Assembly: GCA_026874595.1 (NCBI GenBank)
Contig: CM049310.1
Span: 3,472,001-3,536,000, forward strand
DNA from: Sipunculus nudus
Lineage: Eukaryota; Annelida; Sipuncula; Golfingiida; Sipunculidae
Reading direction: 5' to 3'
Length of the DNA: 64,000 nt
The notes below the pieces were generated by a model. It saw only the letters and a program-made list of their open reading frames with translations, searched no databases and was not told the origin of the DNA. Within the stretch, counting starts at the first letter, position 1. Every line of letters begins with the position of its first letter. Made by a program: the position numbers and the translations under genes. Of the stretch, positions 48,116 to 59,700 are shown piece after piece.

Positions 48116-48140
<25 letters not shown>
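47776..48140. repeat. AT microsatellite alternating with three LINE-tail-like stubs
   Basis: Three near-identical blocks of about 60 bp start near 47,833, 47,953 and 48,062: TTTGTGTCTTGTAAAGCGCT then TTTGTTGAATTGGCGCTA. Each is followed by 20-30 AT pairs. GTAAAGCGCTT and GGCGCTATA resemble 3' ends of CR1/L2-type LINEs and the SINEs that copy them, such as GTAAAGCGTTTAGAG at 53,091. The blocks repeat every 110-120 bp. Confidence 0.75.
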
Positions 48141-48146
<6 letters not shown>

Positions 48147-48209
48147 TTAATTAATTATTTCTATTTATATATATATATATAAATATATGTGTGTGTGTGT
48201 GTGTGTGTG

Positions 48210-48535
48210 TGGTTCTCCTCTGAGATATCATATTTATGCGTGGTTCTCCTTCGTGATATCATATATGTGTGCGTGGTTCTTTCAGGTATCATATATATGC
48301 GTGATTCTCCTCTCAGATATCATATATATGCGTTATTTTCCGATATTATACATTTTCGTGGTTATCCTTTCAGTTATCATATATTTGCTTGGTTAATCTC
48401 TCAATTATCATATATATGCGTGGTTTAAGTGTAAGAATGCATATATATTCCTGGGTCTCCTCTCAGATATCATAAATATGCGTGGTTCTCCTCTCAAATA
48501 TCTTATATATGCGTGGTTCTCCTCTCAGAAATAAT
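48210..48535 (+). repeat. 31-bp minisatellite, first orientation
   Basis: About eleven diverged units of GTGGTTCTCCTCTCAGATA then TCATATATATGC. The same unit appears reversed at 49,030-49,795 and 53,155-53,515. Confidence 0.85.
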
Positions 48536-48871
48536 AAAAGTTGGAGTTTTTTTCTTGTATGTATACAACATTTGCGCTTACATAAATAAAGTCTATCAGA
48601 TATCTTTAATATCATATATGTGCATGGTTAATCCATGAATGTTAACCTTTAGACGTGGTGAATTTTTCCATTCTTCCATATATTTTTTTCTTTTGAGATA
48701 GACAAAAAATGTATATATATAAATATATATATATGTGTGTGTGTTTGTGTGTGTGTGTATGGGTATTCCACACAGAAGTATATATACGAACCCTGGGAAA
48801 AGAACAACACACATGAATAATTTTAAACAATAACAGACAGGCTCCCACCTGTATATGAAAAACGCTATAAA

Positions 48872-48875
<4 letters not shown>

Positions 48876-48956
<81 letters not shown>
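48876..48956. repeat. AT dinucleotide run, about 40 pairs
   Basis: Uninterrupted AT repeat between the two opposed arms of the 31-bp minisatellite. Confidence 0.97.
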
Positions 48957-48958
<2 letters not shown>

Positions 48959-49029
48959 CCTCGTACATTGCAACCATGTATATTATCACTATTACACCTA
49001 CCACCATGGACATGCTATACACAATTAAT

Positions 49030-49190
49030 ATGACATCTTTATGGAGAACCACGCGTATACATCTGGCATCTATGAGACGAACCACGCATATATATATATA
49101 TATGATATCTGAGAGGAGAACCATGTATATCTATGATATCTTAGAGGAGAACCACGCATATATATGATATCTAAGAGGAGAACCACATAT

Positions 49191-49225
<35 letters not shown>

Positions 49226-49795
49226 CTTTGAGGAGAACCACGCATATGTATGATATCTGAGAGGAGAACGACGTATATATTATATCTTAGAAGATAATGA
49301 CGCATGTATATGATATCTGACAGGAGCACCACGCATATGTATGATATCTGAGTGGAAAACAACGCACATATATGACATCTTACAGGAGAACCACACATAT
49401 ATGTATTATATCCGAGAGGAGAACCACGTCAGTATATGATATCTGAGAGAAGAACCATGTATATATATGATATTTGAGAGGAGAACCACGCATATATATG
49501 ATATCTGAGAGGAGAACCACGTATATGTATGATATCTGAGAAGAGAACAACGTATATATATTATATCTTAGAAGATAATGACGCATGTATATGATATCTG
49601 ACAGGAGCACCACGCATATGTATGATCTCTCAATGGAAAACAACGCACATGCATATATGACATCTTATAGGAGACCCACGTATATATGTATAATATCTGA
49701 GAGGAGAACCACGTCAGTATATGATATCTGAGAGAAGAACCATATATATATACATGTGTATATATATATATATGATATATGACAGGAGAAAAACC
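49030..49795 (-). repeat. 31-bp minisatellite, reversed orientation
   Basis: About 24 units of GATATCTGAGAGGAGAACCAC then GCATATATAT, the reverse complement of the 48,210-48,535 units. A block is repeated inside it: TTAGAAGATAATGACGCATG occurs near 49,287 and 49,568. It continues beyond the LINE at 49,800-53,152. Confidence 0.88.
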
Positions 49796-49799
49796 TCAT

Positions 49800-52700
49800 A
49801 TGAACTTTGTGGTGTAGCACTCAGGAGGTAGCACGTGGGGCCGAGGTTTACAACAGGATTAGAGAACTTGGTATTTGTGCAAAGAGAGCCACCAAAAGGG
49901 GCACCAAAGGATTTAGAAGGGGCAGGATTCCTGTGTGGCTTACAAACCGACTTTGAGACACCACATAGTACTCTGTCCGGGAAGGTTAGTATGTCAAGGT
50001 CACTGGGTGCTCAAAGATCACCAGTTCATAATATATATGTATACCTGGTCTCACTTACTCATAACAAAGCATAAACACAGCTGGGAATTCCCCTAAAACA
50101 TTAGACAGCCCAGCAAATTACATCTGTGCTCCCTCAACCCATGGTCAGTGTGTAATAATGTACAATGTCTGGAAGATTGTATCATAGATCATAGCATTGA
50201 TATACCTTCTCTCACAGAGACCTGGCTCTCCAGAGCTGGTGCAGACAGGGATCAGACTGTTACTGGTGCAATCCTACCTCAGGGATATAACATCAAGCAT
50301 AATCCTAGCCAAACACGTGGTGGGGGCAAGGCCATCATTCACAAGAGCAGTCTGAACATCAAGTGTATTCTGCCACCCAAAGTGTATGAGACTTTTGAGT
50401 CAGTTGACTGCTTCGTGTTTGTTAACCAGCATATAAGGCTGTCTGTGACATACAGACCACTGCCATCAAGAGGTAATAGCTTTACCATGAAGCAGTTTAT
50501 TACCGAATTCTCTTATTACATAGAACATCTTGTGACATGCTTTGGCCTCCTGCTCGTTCTTGGGGATTTCAACTTCCATGTTGAGAATGCTAACGACAGG
50601 GATGCAAACTCATTCATGAAGTTGCTGTCCTCCTTTGGTCTACAGCAGCATGTAAACCAGAGAACACGCCGTCATGGTCACATACTGGACCTTGCCTTTA
50701 CCCGAACATCAGACCGCCTTGTTACATCTGTCCTCTCAGAAGATCACGGGTTCCCAGATCACTTCCCCGTTCTCATAGATATCCCAGTCTCTAAGCCTAA
50801 GCTCCCTCAACAGAAGGTGTCTTATCGGAGGGTGAAATCCATTGACCATTGTTGCTTGTCGAGAGCCATTGCTGACTCGATCTGCTCTTGGTGCTCCATC
50901 ATCACTCAGTCAGCTTTCCGACCTTTATAAAAGTAAGCTCAGGATCATAATGGACAATCTGGCACCAATAAGGACACGTACCATCACTATTCGTCCAGAG
51001 GCAGAGTGGTAAGATAGTGCTGTAAGAGAGCCCAAGCAGAGGCGGAGACAGGCAGAGAGGAGGTGGCGGAAATCAGGACTTACCATACATGGAGGGTTGT
51101 ACATAGAGTAGCGAGAGGAGGTAAACAGATTAATCAACAAGAGCAAGGAAGACTAACATAAATTAGCAGTGAGAGAGTGCAAGGGAGATACCAAGCAGTT
51201 GATTAGGGTTATGAATAAGCTGCTGGGAAAGAGCTCAGCGATCCGTCTTCCTGCTAATAGGTCACCCTCAGAGTATAAGCAGATACATTCGGTGACCTTT
51301 TGTTGTGCGGAAGATCACTACCATTCGTGACTCTATCAAGTATAACTCTCCTGTCTCACTTGTTCCATTACCATATGTCTGCAGCTATCATCCCAGCTTT
51401 GAGCCTGTTACCATCGATAATGTGACAAAACTCATAACTTCGTCGCTAAAAAAAGTTGCGATCTAGATCCGCTTCCCACATCTTTTGGTAAAAAGGAAGT
51501 TACATTGTTGGCACCCATTATTACCACCATCATCAACAAATCTCTAGAGGCTGGTGTCTTCCCTCAGTGTTTCAAGTCAACTGTTGTGAATCCTCTTCTC
51601 AAAAAAGCATCACTTGATCCAGATCAACTGAAGGACTATCGCACAGTCTCCAATTTAGCCTATGTGTCTCATTTGAATGAAGGAATGGTGGCATCTCAGC
51701 AGCACACGTACCTCACCAACAACAACTTACTGGAACCATACCAGTCGGCTTATAAACAAGGCCACAGCACTGAAACGGCTCTCCTGCGTGTTCAGAATGA
51801 TATCATCTGCGCTATTGGTCAACAGAAGGCTATTCTGTTTGTGCTGCTTGATCTCTCCGCAGCCTTTGACACGGTGGCCCATCGCCGCTTGATGAGGACA
51901 CTGAATGATCCGTGGCCTTGCCCTCCAGTGTTTCCAGTCATATCTGACTGACAGAAGCTAGACCATCAGGGTTAAAGGTGCAAAATCACCATGCTCCTAA
52001 CTAGACTGCGGTGCCCCCCAGGGGTCGGTCCTCGGACCGATCCTGTTTACCATCTATACTTCATCTCCCGGGACCCTTCTACGTCATCGTCATACAAAGT
52101 ATCACCTGTATGCGGATGACACGGAGCTGTACATAAGTTTCAAGATATCTGATATTGACGATGCTCTCCGTCGCATGGAGACATCTGTAATAGTAGTCCA
52201 GAATTGGATGGCACAATATCACCTTAAAATGAATGATGTTACAACTGAGTTTCTAGTCTTTTCTTCAAAACAGTTGGCCAAAAAGATAACATCACCATCT
52301 CTCTCCGTTGGCTGTAATACCATTAACCCAACATCTACTGCCAAAAACCTGGGAGTTATGATGTATACTAATGGGCTAATGGAGGCTCGCATTTCTTCAT
52401 TATGTAAGCGAGCCAACTTATATTTAAGGAATATTTGTCAACTTAGGCGGTTCCTTCACAGGGAGTGATTAGAATGTGTTGTCCATGCATTTATAACTAC
52501 GATGCTGGACTATTGTAATTTTTTTTTTCTGTGCGGTGTACCATCAACGCAGATCAGCAGACTTCAGTCCATTCAGAATACAGCAGCCACGATCATTTCC
52601 GGTTCTGCAAGGCGTGAGAGCATAACTCCTGTCTTGTATTCTTAACACTTGCTGCCTGTGCAGGAACGTATTAAATTTAAGACTTTAGTCTTTATTTTTA

Positions 52701-53152
52701 AGACTGTTAATAACATTGTACCAGTTTACATTCAGGAACTTTCAGAACCTTATAAACCGTCTAGGATGCTCGGATCTGGGACCAGGACTTGCTAGCTGTG
52801 CCACTCACCACTTCCTGTCTGGTGCAGACGAGGGCATTCAGTGTGACTGGTCCCCTACAATGGAACGAACTACTATGTGTCTTAAGATCATCACCATCTT
52901 TGACGGTTTTTAAGTCAAAACTAAAACATATCTTTTCGTGCAATATTTTTCTAAAATAATACACTAATCCTTAACAGTAATCGTGTAATGTGCTACTGTA
53001 TGAATTTTATACTAATGTTTAATATACATGTGTATATCTTAAAACTGTTTTCTTTATATTTGAGTCGATAATATTGGCTTTGAGTGAATGTAAAGCGTTT
53101 AGAGCAAATGGGTTTTACGCTGTATAAAAGAAATTTATTATTATTATTATAC
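49800..53152 (+). mobile_element. CR1/L2-like LINE, decayed, inserted in the 31-bp minisatellite
   Basis: Non-LTR retrotransposon of the Jockey superfamily. A short upstream conserved segment (IRELGICAKRATKRGTKGF, near 49,860) precedes the endonuclease (50,148-50,930) and reverse transcriptase (about 51,400-52,468). The 3' end reads GTAAAGCGTTTAGAGC, CGCTGTATAAAAG and an ATT-repeat tail (53,130-53,150), the CR1/L2 manner of ending. Stops and frameshifts are frequent, so it is inactive. Minisatellite units flank both sides. The 5' junction is approximate and no target duplication was found. Confidence 0.85.
50148..52468 (+). pseudogene. CR1/L2-like endonuclease-reverse transcriptase, broken
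   Basis: The endonuclease segment shows SLTETWLSRAGADRD, TRGGGKAIIHKSSL, LVLGDFNFHVENAND, HGHILDLAFTRTSDR and DHFPVLIDIP. It stops at 50,930. Between 50,930 and 51,500 several stops and shifts occur. The RT part shows NPLLKKASLDPDQLKDYRTV, LEPYQSAYKQGHSTETALLR, LLDLSAAFDTVAH, a break near 51,945, then GSVLGPILFTIYTS, LYADDTELYISF (YADD at 52,109-52,120) and KNLGVMM, with a stop at 52,468. Domain order and motifs are those of CR1/L2/Rex1-type proteins. Confidence 0.87.
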
Positions 53153-53154
53153 GT

Positions 53155-53515
53155 ATGATATCTGAGTGGAAAACAAGCACATATAATAATTAATATATCT
53201 TACAGGAGAACCACGCATATACATGTACATGTATATGAAATCTGAGAGGGTAACCATGGATATATATGTTATCCTAGAGGAGAACTATGCATATATATGA
53301 TATCTGAGATGAGAATAATTTACATATATAATATCCCAGAGGAGAACCACGCATATATATGATATCTGAAAGAATAACCATGGACATATATGTAATACTA
53401 GAGGAGAACCATGCACGTACGCTTATATCTGATATCTGAGAGGGGAACCACGCATATATATGGTATCTGAGAGGAGAACCATGGACATATATGTTATCCT
53501 AGAGGTGAAACATAC
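53155..53515 (-). repeat. 31-bp minisatellite, reversed orientation, beyond the LINE
   Basis: Diverged units such as GATATCTGAGAGGAGAACCA and CACGCATATATA continue the 49,030-49,795 array, from which the LINE separates them. Confidence 0.8.
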
Positions 53516-53521
53516 CTATAA

Positions 53522-55363
53522 ACTGTGGTTGGCTTCATATTCGCGAGGGTAAAATTTCGCGATTTCTTAATTTTGAATGTTTTGCGAGGGTTTTATTTTC
53601 GTGATTGCACTAGAATCTATTAAAAAAATAATATTTACATTTATTTTTTAAAAAAATATATAAAAAAAATCCCACAATACCCAACTCCTTAAGATCCTTA
53701 TCTTTATAGTCATTGTACAATAACCTGTCTCTTAATCGATGTTTTGACAATTATCATTTAGTGTTTGTATGAGCAGGTTGTAACACCATCCAGAGATTAT
53801 GTAGTTAATTTACAAACCTTGTTTTCAGAGGTGTGATAACTAAATCATTTGTGCAGAATCTGCAGATGCATTATATTCTCTTGTTCATCCTCGATAAAAG
53901 GGCAGCTTATTCCCGAGGGTTTCATATTCGCGATTATATCGCATTCGCGAATATCGCGAAAATAAAACCCTTGCGAACAAAACGGCAACCACAGTATATG
54001 ATATCTTGGAGGGATCCGATTTATTTATTTTCTTAATAATGCTCAATTTATTATTTAATTATTTATTATACATGTATTTATTTATTATATGTATTCATTT
54101 GTTATTTATTATTTTTATTATATTAGATACGCCAGGATGGTTGTGCGTTCATAAAACTAATCAAGCATGCCTATCTATGACATATGAAGGAAGAGCCACG
54201 GGTATACTGTGGTTGGCTTCATATTCGCGAGGGTAAAATTTCGCGATTTCTTAATTTTGAATGTTTTGCGAGGGTTTTATTTTCGTGATTGCACTAGAAT
54301 CTATTAAAAAAATAATATTTACATTTATTTTTTAAAAAAATATATAAAAAAAATCCCACAATACCCAACTCCTTAAGATCCTTATCTTTATAGTCATTGT
54401 ACAATAACCTGTCTCTTAATCGATGTTTTGACAATTATCATTTAGTGTTTGTATGAGCAGGTTGTAACACCATCCAGAGATTATGTAGTTAATTTACAAA
54501 CCTTGTTTTCAGAGGTGTGATAACTAAATCATTTGTGCAGAATCTGCAGATGCATTATATTCTCTTGTTCATCCTCGATAAAAGGGCAGCTTATTCCCGA
54601 GGGTTTCATATTCGCGATTATATCGCATTCGCGAATATCGCGAAAATAAAACCCTTGCGAACAAAACGGCAACCACAGTATATGATATCTTGGAGGGATC
54701 CGATTTATTTATTTTCTTAATAATGCTCAATTTATTATTTAATTATTTATTATACATGTATTTATTTATTATATGTATTCATTTGTTATTTATTATTTTT
54801 ATTATATTAGATACGCCAGGATGGTTGTGCGTTCATAAAACTAATCAAGCATGCCTATCTATGACATATGAAGGAAGAGCCACGGGTATACTGTGGTTGG
54901 CTTCATATTCGCGAGGGTAAAATTTCGCGATTTCTTAATTTTGAATGTTTTGCGAGGGTTTTATTTTCGTGATTGCACTAGAATCTATTAAAAAAAATAA
55001 TATTTACATTTATTTTTTAAAAAAATATATAAAAAAATCCCACAATACCCAACTCCTTAAGATCCTTATCTTTATAGTCATTGTACAATAACCTGTCTCT
55101 TAATCGATGTTTTGACAATTATCATTTAGTGTTTGTATGAGCAGGTTGTAACACCATCCAGAGATTATGTAGTTAATTTACAAACCTTGTTTTCAGAGGT
55201 GTGATAACTAAATCATTTGTGCAGAATCTGCAGATGCATTATATTCTCTTGTTCATCCTCGATAAAAGGGCAGCTTATTCCCGAGGGTTTCATATTCGCG
55301 ATTATATCGCATTCGCGAATATCGCGAAAATAAAACCCTTGCGAACAAAACGGCAACCACAGT
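53522..55363. repeat. 684-bp tandem block, three MITE copies and two spacers
   Basis: Three copies of a 474-bp MITE (53,522-53,995; 54,206-54,679; 54,890-55,363) are separated by two near-identical 210-bp spacers, at exactly 684-bp spacing. MITE ends are inverted: CTGTGGTTGG at the left and GGCAACCACAG at the right, flanked by TATA-type sequence. TTCGCGA-type words and GCGAGGGTTTTATTTTCG mark the subterminal parts of both arms. The first two copies look identical; the third differs by a few indels in A runs. The short recurring frames inside are not genes. Confidence 0.88.
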
Positions 55364-55983
55364 ATACGGCATTTGAGGGAAGAAAACGGTTATACATGAA
55401 ATTATAGATATCAATATCTTATTAAAGGATCACACATTATTATCATCATTATTATTATTTACGTTTAAGAATTGATTATTTTATTTTTTTATTTATAATT
55501 ATTATTATTATTATTATTATTATTCGTTGAAAATGGATGCATGTCATGATGGGTTTTGTTTTATAAAATAGTTTGACGTTCATTTTTATGACGGGAACCA
55601 GTCTACGGCCAGGCACTCTTTAAACCAATAGGTACGTATGTTTGTTGAATAGGAAATCCTTATAAACTCTCAAAGTATTATGACACTAACTGGGTCAGTC
55701 CCTCAGGGAGTTTCTGAAAAAAAAAAAATGTAATGATTCATACACTATTTTTTCACATTTTGTGTGTTATGAACTCAGAAAGAGACAGAGTAGTCTATAA
55801 ACTGCTGATTTTTCACCGAATCATATTTGTGTCAGACTGATTCCAATATTCATTTTTCTATTGAAATTGATTGATTTCTGGTTGTCTAAATAGAAGTAAA
55901 TGCTTAGGATTTGACAGCTTTTAGTATCTTTAATAAATTTACTTCGAATATTTTATTTTATAATATAACAAAATCACTATATT

Positions 55984-56038
<55 letters not shown>

Positions 56039-56200
56039 ATATATATTAAATCTCATATTGTTGCATATGAGAAATGTACATCTAAAGCGCATGTTACCTT
56101 TTAGAAAACCTATATTATATTTATATCGATTTGAGTTTGAATTAATTAAGTATTTGAGAATACTTGTTTTTATTATCACTCGTATGATGTCACGTGAACT
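55364..56200. other. AT-rich intergenic with ATT and AT microsatellites
   Basis: An ATT-rich run lies at 55,437-55,524 and an AT run at 55,987-56,034. No gene was recognised. Confidence 0.7.
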
Positions 56201-56458
56201 TCCGCTTATGTGTAGCTCGTATCTCTATGGTATGAATGGAGTGAAGCTAACCTCCAAGCAGTGCCGTCTCTCTGACCTTTGTGAGGCCCCGTTTTGTATG
56301 GTATGGAGGCTGGTGAAGTCGCATGGCCGGCTGCCAGGAACGAAAGATGTACGTCTTTTACATACTTCAAACGTCTGTAGTACGCGTTGACGTCGTCTAC
56401 ACAGAATCAGATTCCAAGCACCCATAGCAGACGTTTCCAAGGATTCAACATTAATAAA
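56200..56458 (+). other. USPL1: Inferred USPL1 5' UTR exon and promoter-proximal region
   Basis: A strong donor (TTAATAAA, then GTAAGTGCGG) at 56,459 and the acceptor TTACGTTCTTGCAG just before the ATG at 56,643 suggest a 184-bp intron. If so joined, the frame upstream of the ATG meets a TAG at 56,378-56,380 with no ATG between, which supports the chosen start. A CRE-like TGACGTCG lies near 56,388. The 5' limit is a guess. Confidence 0.45.
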
Positions 56459-56642
56459 GTAAGTGCGGCTGAACAAAAGGATTTTATTGTCTTGCGGGTG
56501 GGTGGTCGATAATAGCAGAATTCAAACCGGTGAAAAATCCCGGTAACTTTGACCTGCTCGCATTTTGTAATTTCCCAGAACTGGAACACCGTTAATGAAC
56601 CTCGTCTAAACCTGTTAATGATTTAAGGTTACGTTCTTGCAG

Positions 56643-56777
56643 ATGGGTACTGGGGATATGGAGAAGCCGGACTCCGCGCCGCTTTGCCATGTGTGCACGA
56701 GCGAGGGGAGAAGCACGAGGCTGAGGGCATTTCAGATCAACATGGAACAGGCCGTCCTGATGTGTCCTGATACCAAG
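56643..56777 (+). CDS. USPL1: USPL1 coding exon 1
   Basis: 45 residues starting MGTGDMEKPDSAPLCHVC and ending LMCPDTK; donor AAG|GTTTGC. It holds the first three Cys of the putative zinc module. Confidence 0.85.
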
Positions 56778-59700
56778 GTTTGCAGCTTTATTGAGCTTAT
56801 CTCAGTATCTAATAAAAATTAAGAGATACTGTTATAAATGTCAGTTGATAATAATTTATTCTCACATTTGCTTTGATCTTTATTTATTTTTAAATTTATC
56901 TGATTTTTTTCATTATTAACACTTTGAGATGATGTTTATGAAAAAGTTGGCATTTTAAAGCATAATTTCAACATTTAATTATGGTGCAAGTTCTCATATT
57001 TAGACTAGTAATTATGTCAGTAATTTGAAGAGTAATTATTTGATTCAACAATTATTATTATTTTTATGTTAAATTTAATTACCAATTTTATATATATATA
57101 ATGAACAGCATTTGCTTACCTTTTCTGTCTTTGCTAGAAATGTTTTATGAAGGGCAAGCAATTTCTTATATATAGATCTATATATGATTTCTATAATAAC
57201 AAATGTATTGGTTCAATAGCTTGTATAAATTGTTTTATGCTTTCAGTGCACATACCCAATCGGAAAAATGAAAATGGATGAATGCATCATCAAGAGGACA
57301 ATTGAACAGCTGCCCCTTCCAAAGTCAAAGAAAAAGTCACAAGTGCCTTTGGAGCAAGGGAAGATAAAAAAACTAGCCAAAGGAGCGAAACTTGTCACCA
57401 GCAATGGATTGAACCACAAAACCCCGACATCCAGTAGTCACACCATGAGCAGCAGTCACGCTTCTCTCCCACTTCAGAGAAATAATTCATTTACATCAGT
57501 GAAGAAGCTAAAAACTGAGCAAAAAAATGATGTGAACAAAAGAAAACAACCTCAGTATGTACCCTGGTCAGGGCAACAAAAACAATTTGCAACTGTTGAT
57601 AATGCAGTTGAAGGGGGACTCTCCAATACAGGAGCACATGTGTCCAAAGGTCATGATTCAGGGGCAAATTCACTGAACTCCAACTCTTTGAATAAAGCTT
57701 CAGTCAGTTTGATGAATAAAATACCTAATGGTGAAGTGATCCAGAAGAAACTTGTACTTCCTAAGTTACAGTTGCATAATAACAAAAGATCTGTGATATT
57801 AAATAATACAAATGGGCTTTCTACACGACTTATTGAGAAACCTGAACCTGTTGATGGGACTCCTTCAGCTGAGCAGGCCTCAGTTGGTGCACATTTTGAA
57901 GAAATGTCCTTATCAGAGTTCCACAGTTTACAGTATTATAGACACTGGAAGAATGTAGATGCACTGTGCTGGCTTCATGTGGTGTTGGTGCTGCTAGTTC
58001 ATTGTAAACACCTGAGGAAGCATTTATCTCAAACTGTGCAGGATGGTTCAGTTTTAAATAAACTAGTCAAATACTTTACAAAGGCTCAACAACTGAATCA
58101 GGTCCACTCCTTACAAAACACGATATCAACCAAACCACATCGTGTAAAAACTGGTGGTGGGGACTCGCCAAGAATGGTCTCTGGATGTGTGAAACATAAC
58201 CATGAAAATCAGAAATCTACTACTGTCCAAACCAGTGGGGGTCCAGAGCAGGCCATCCAAAATAATATTGCACCTTGTGGGCAAGATGGAGAGAAGATGA
58301 AGAAGATTTTGGATGAAGCAAGAGATGATGTGTTCAACTTTCTTCAACCCATGATGAAGTGTGAAAGGGGAAAAAATGACAGCCCTGTTTTGGCACTAGA
58401 TCTATTGTTGAGAAAGAATCCTGCTGTCCAGAATTTATGCAAGGTGTCATATGAATGGACAATGAACTGTAGGAACTGTGGGTACAAGCATTTAGCAAGG
58501 TATAGTTATGAAAGTTTGTGGTGAAGATTGATTCATAGTTTGCTTACTTGTACTGATATGCTGCCTTTATCATATAATCTTGTTTATAAATTGAGGAAAA
58601 AAATAGTTTGCTCATGAACATGGTAAAAAATTGCCTTAAACTGAAAAAAAAGATTATTGCTTATTCCAAGGAGCATAAATAGTGCTTTATATATATATAT
58701 GAAAAATATGTATATATTTATAGATTAGTTTTTTAGGAACGTAATTAATGTTATTTTTTGCTGTATAAGTATGTAAATTCCTTTTGGTATATTATAGTCA
58801 GAAAAGAACCTTTATTAGCTTTCAGTTCAAGGAAATTGTTGTTGACTTGCAATTTATTACATGAAGATTAATCATAAAAATAACACAGAACATATTTTAC
58901 TATGCATGTAAAAATAAGCATGTAAAAATGATAAATGCTGTGTACATAGAGCATTATCAAATGAAAAAAAAAACTTATGCATATATAATATATAATTTAC
59001 TTTTCTTTTTTACAGGCATGAGAATCCAATGGTGCCTTTTCCTGCAGTGCCCTCAGATTTCACCATGGCCAGACCAGGTTTCTTACAGTCCTGTTTTAAC
59101 TGTAATGCCAAGAAGCAAATGATGCTCCTCAACATTACTAGGTATGTAAATTCCTTGTGGCGTTTAAAATGTGTGTAATTAAGTTTCTTCGGAATTGAAA
59201 CCAAGGTAAAACGTATTTGCAAAAGACTGTCAGGGTAAATCATCATTTTGGTGTTTGTTGCTGACACAAATGTGCTACCCGACTAGTGTATGTCAAGTGG
59301 AATTTCATAAAATAATGAACTAAGTTAAGGAAAACGTAATTTCTATGGTGCATTAACAGTTTATATTAAATTGGAATATCAGATCATAAAGTGTAGTTGG
59401 AGAGACGGAGTAAATAATAATTGGTAAAGTTGTCAGCTGTTGTTGTCATCCTGTTTGTTTACATCCATGCTGACGGCGCTGGTGGGTTGTTCAATAGTAT
59501 ATTATTTATTATGTAAGCAAATGGACTTACTGTACCAAGATTTATTATAATTAGATGACAGAAGGTTCTAGAGAATTCAGGTAATGTGTAATTTCCAATA
59601 GGTAAATTCTAGAAAATCCCTTAGGTGCTAGTCTTGACAAGAAACGACTTGATTATTCTAGAGACTTCTAGAAGTTTCGGTTACCCAGGTATAAATAGGG

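Noticed and set aside
48642-49643. Frames rich in IYIYIY and LLSDIIYM
   Set aside because: Translations of AT microsatellite and the 31-bp minisatellite.
53833-55407. Repeated 67-76 codon frames at 684-bp spacing
   Set aside because: They lie in the MITE and its spacers; repetition explains them without a gene.
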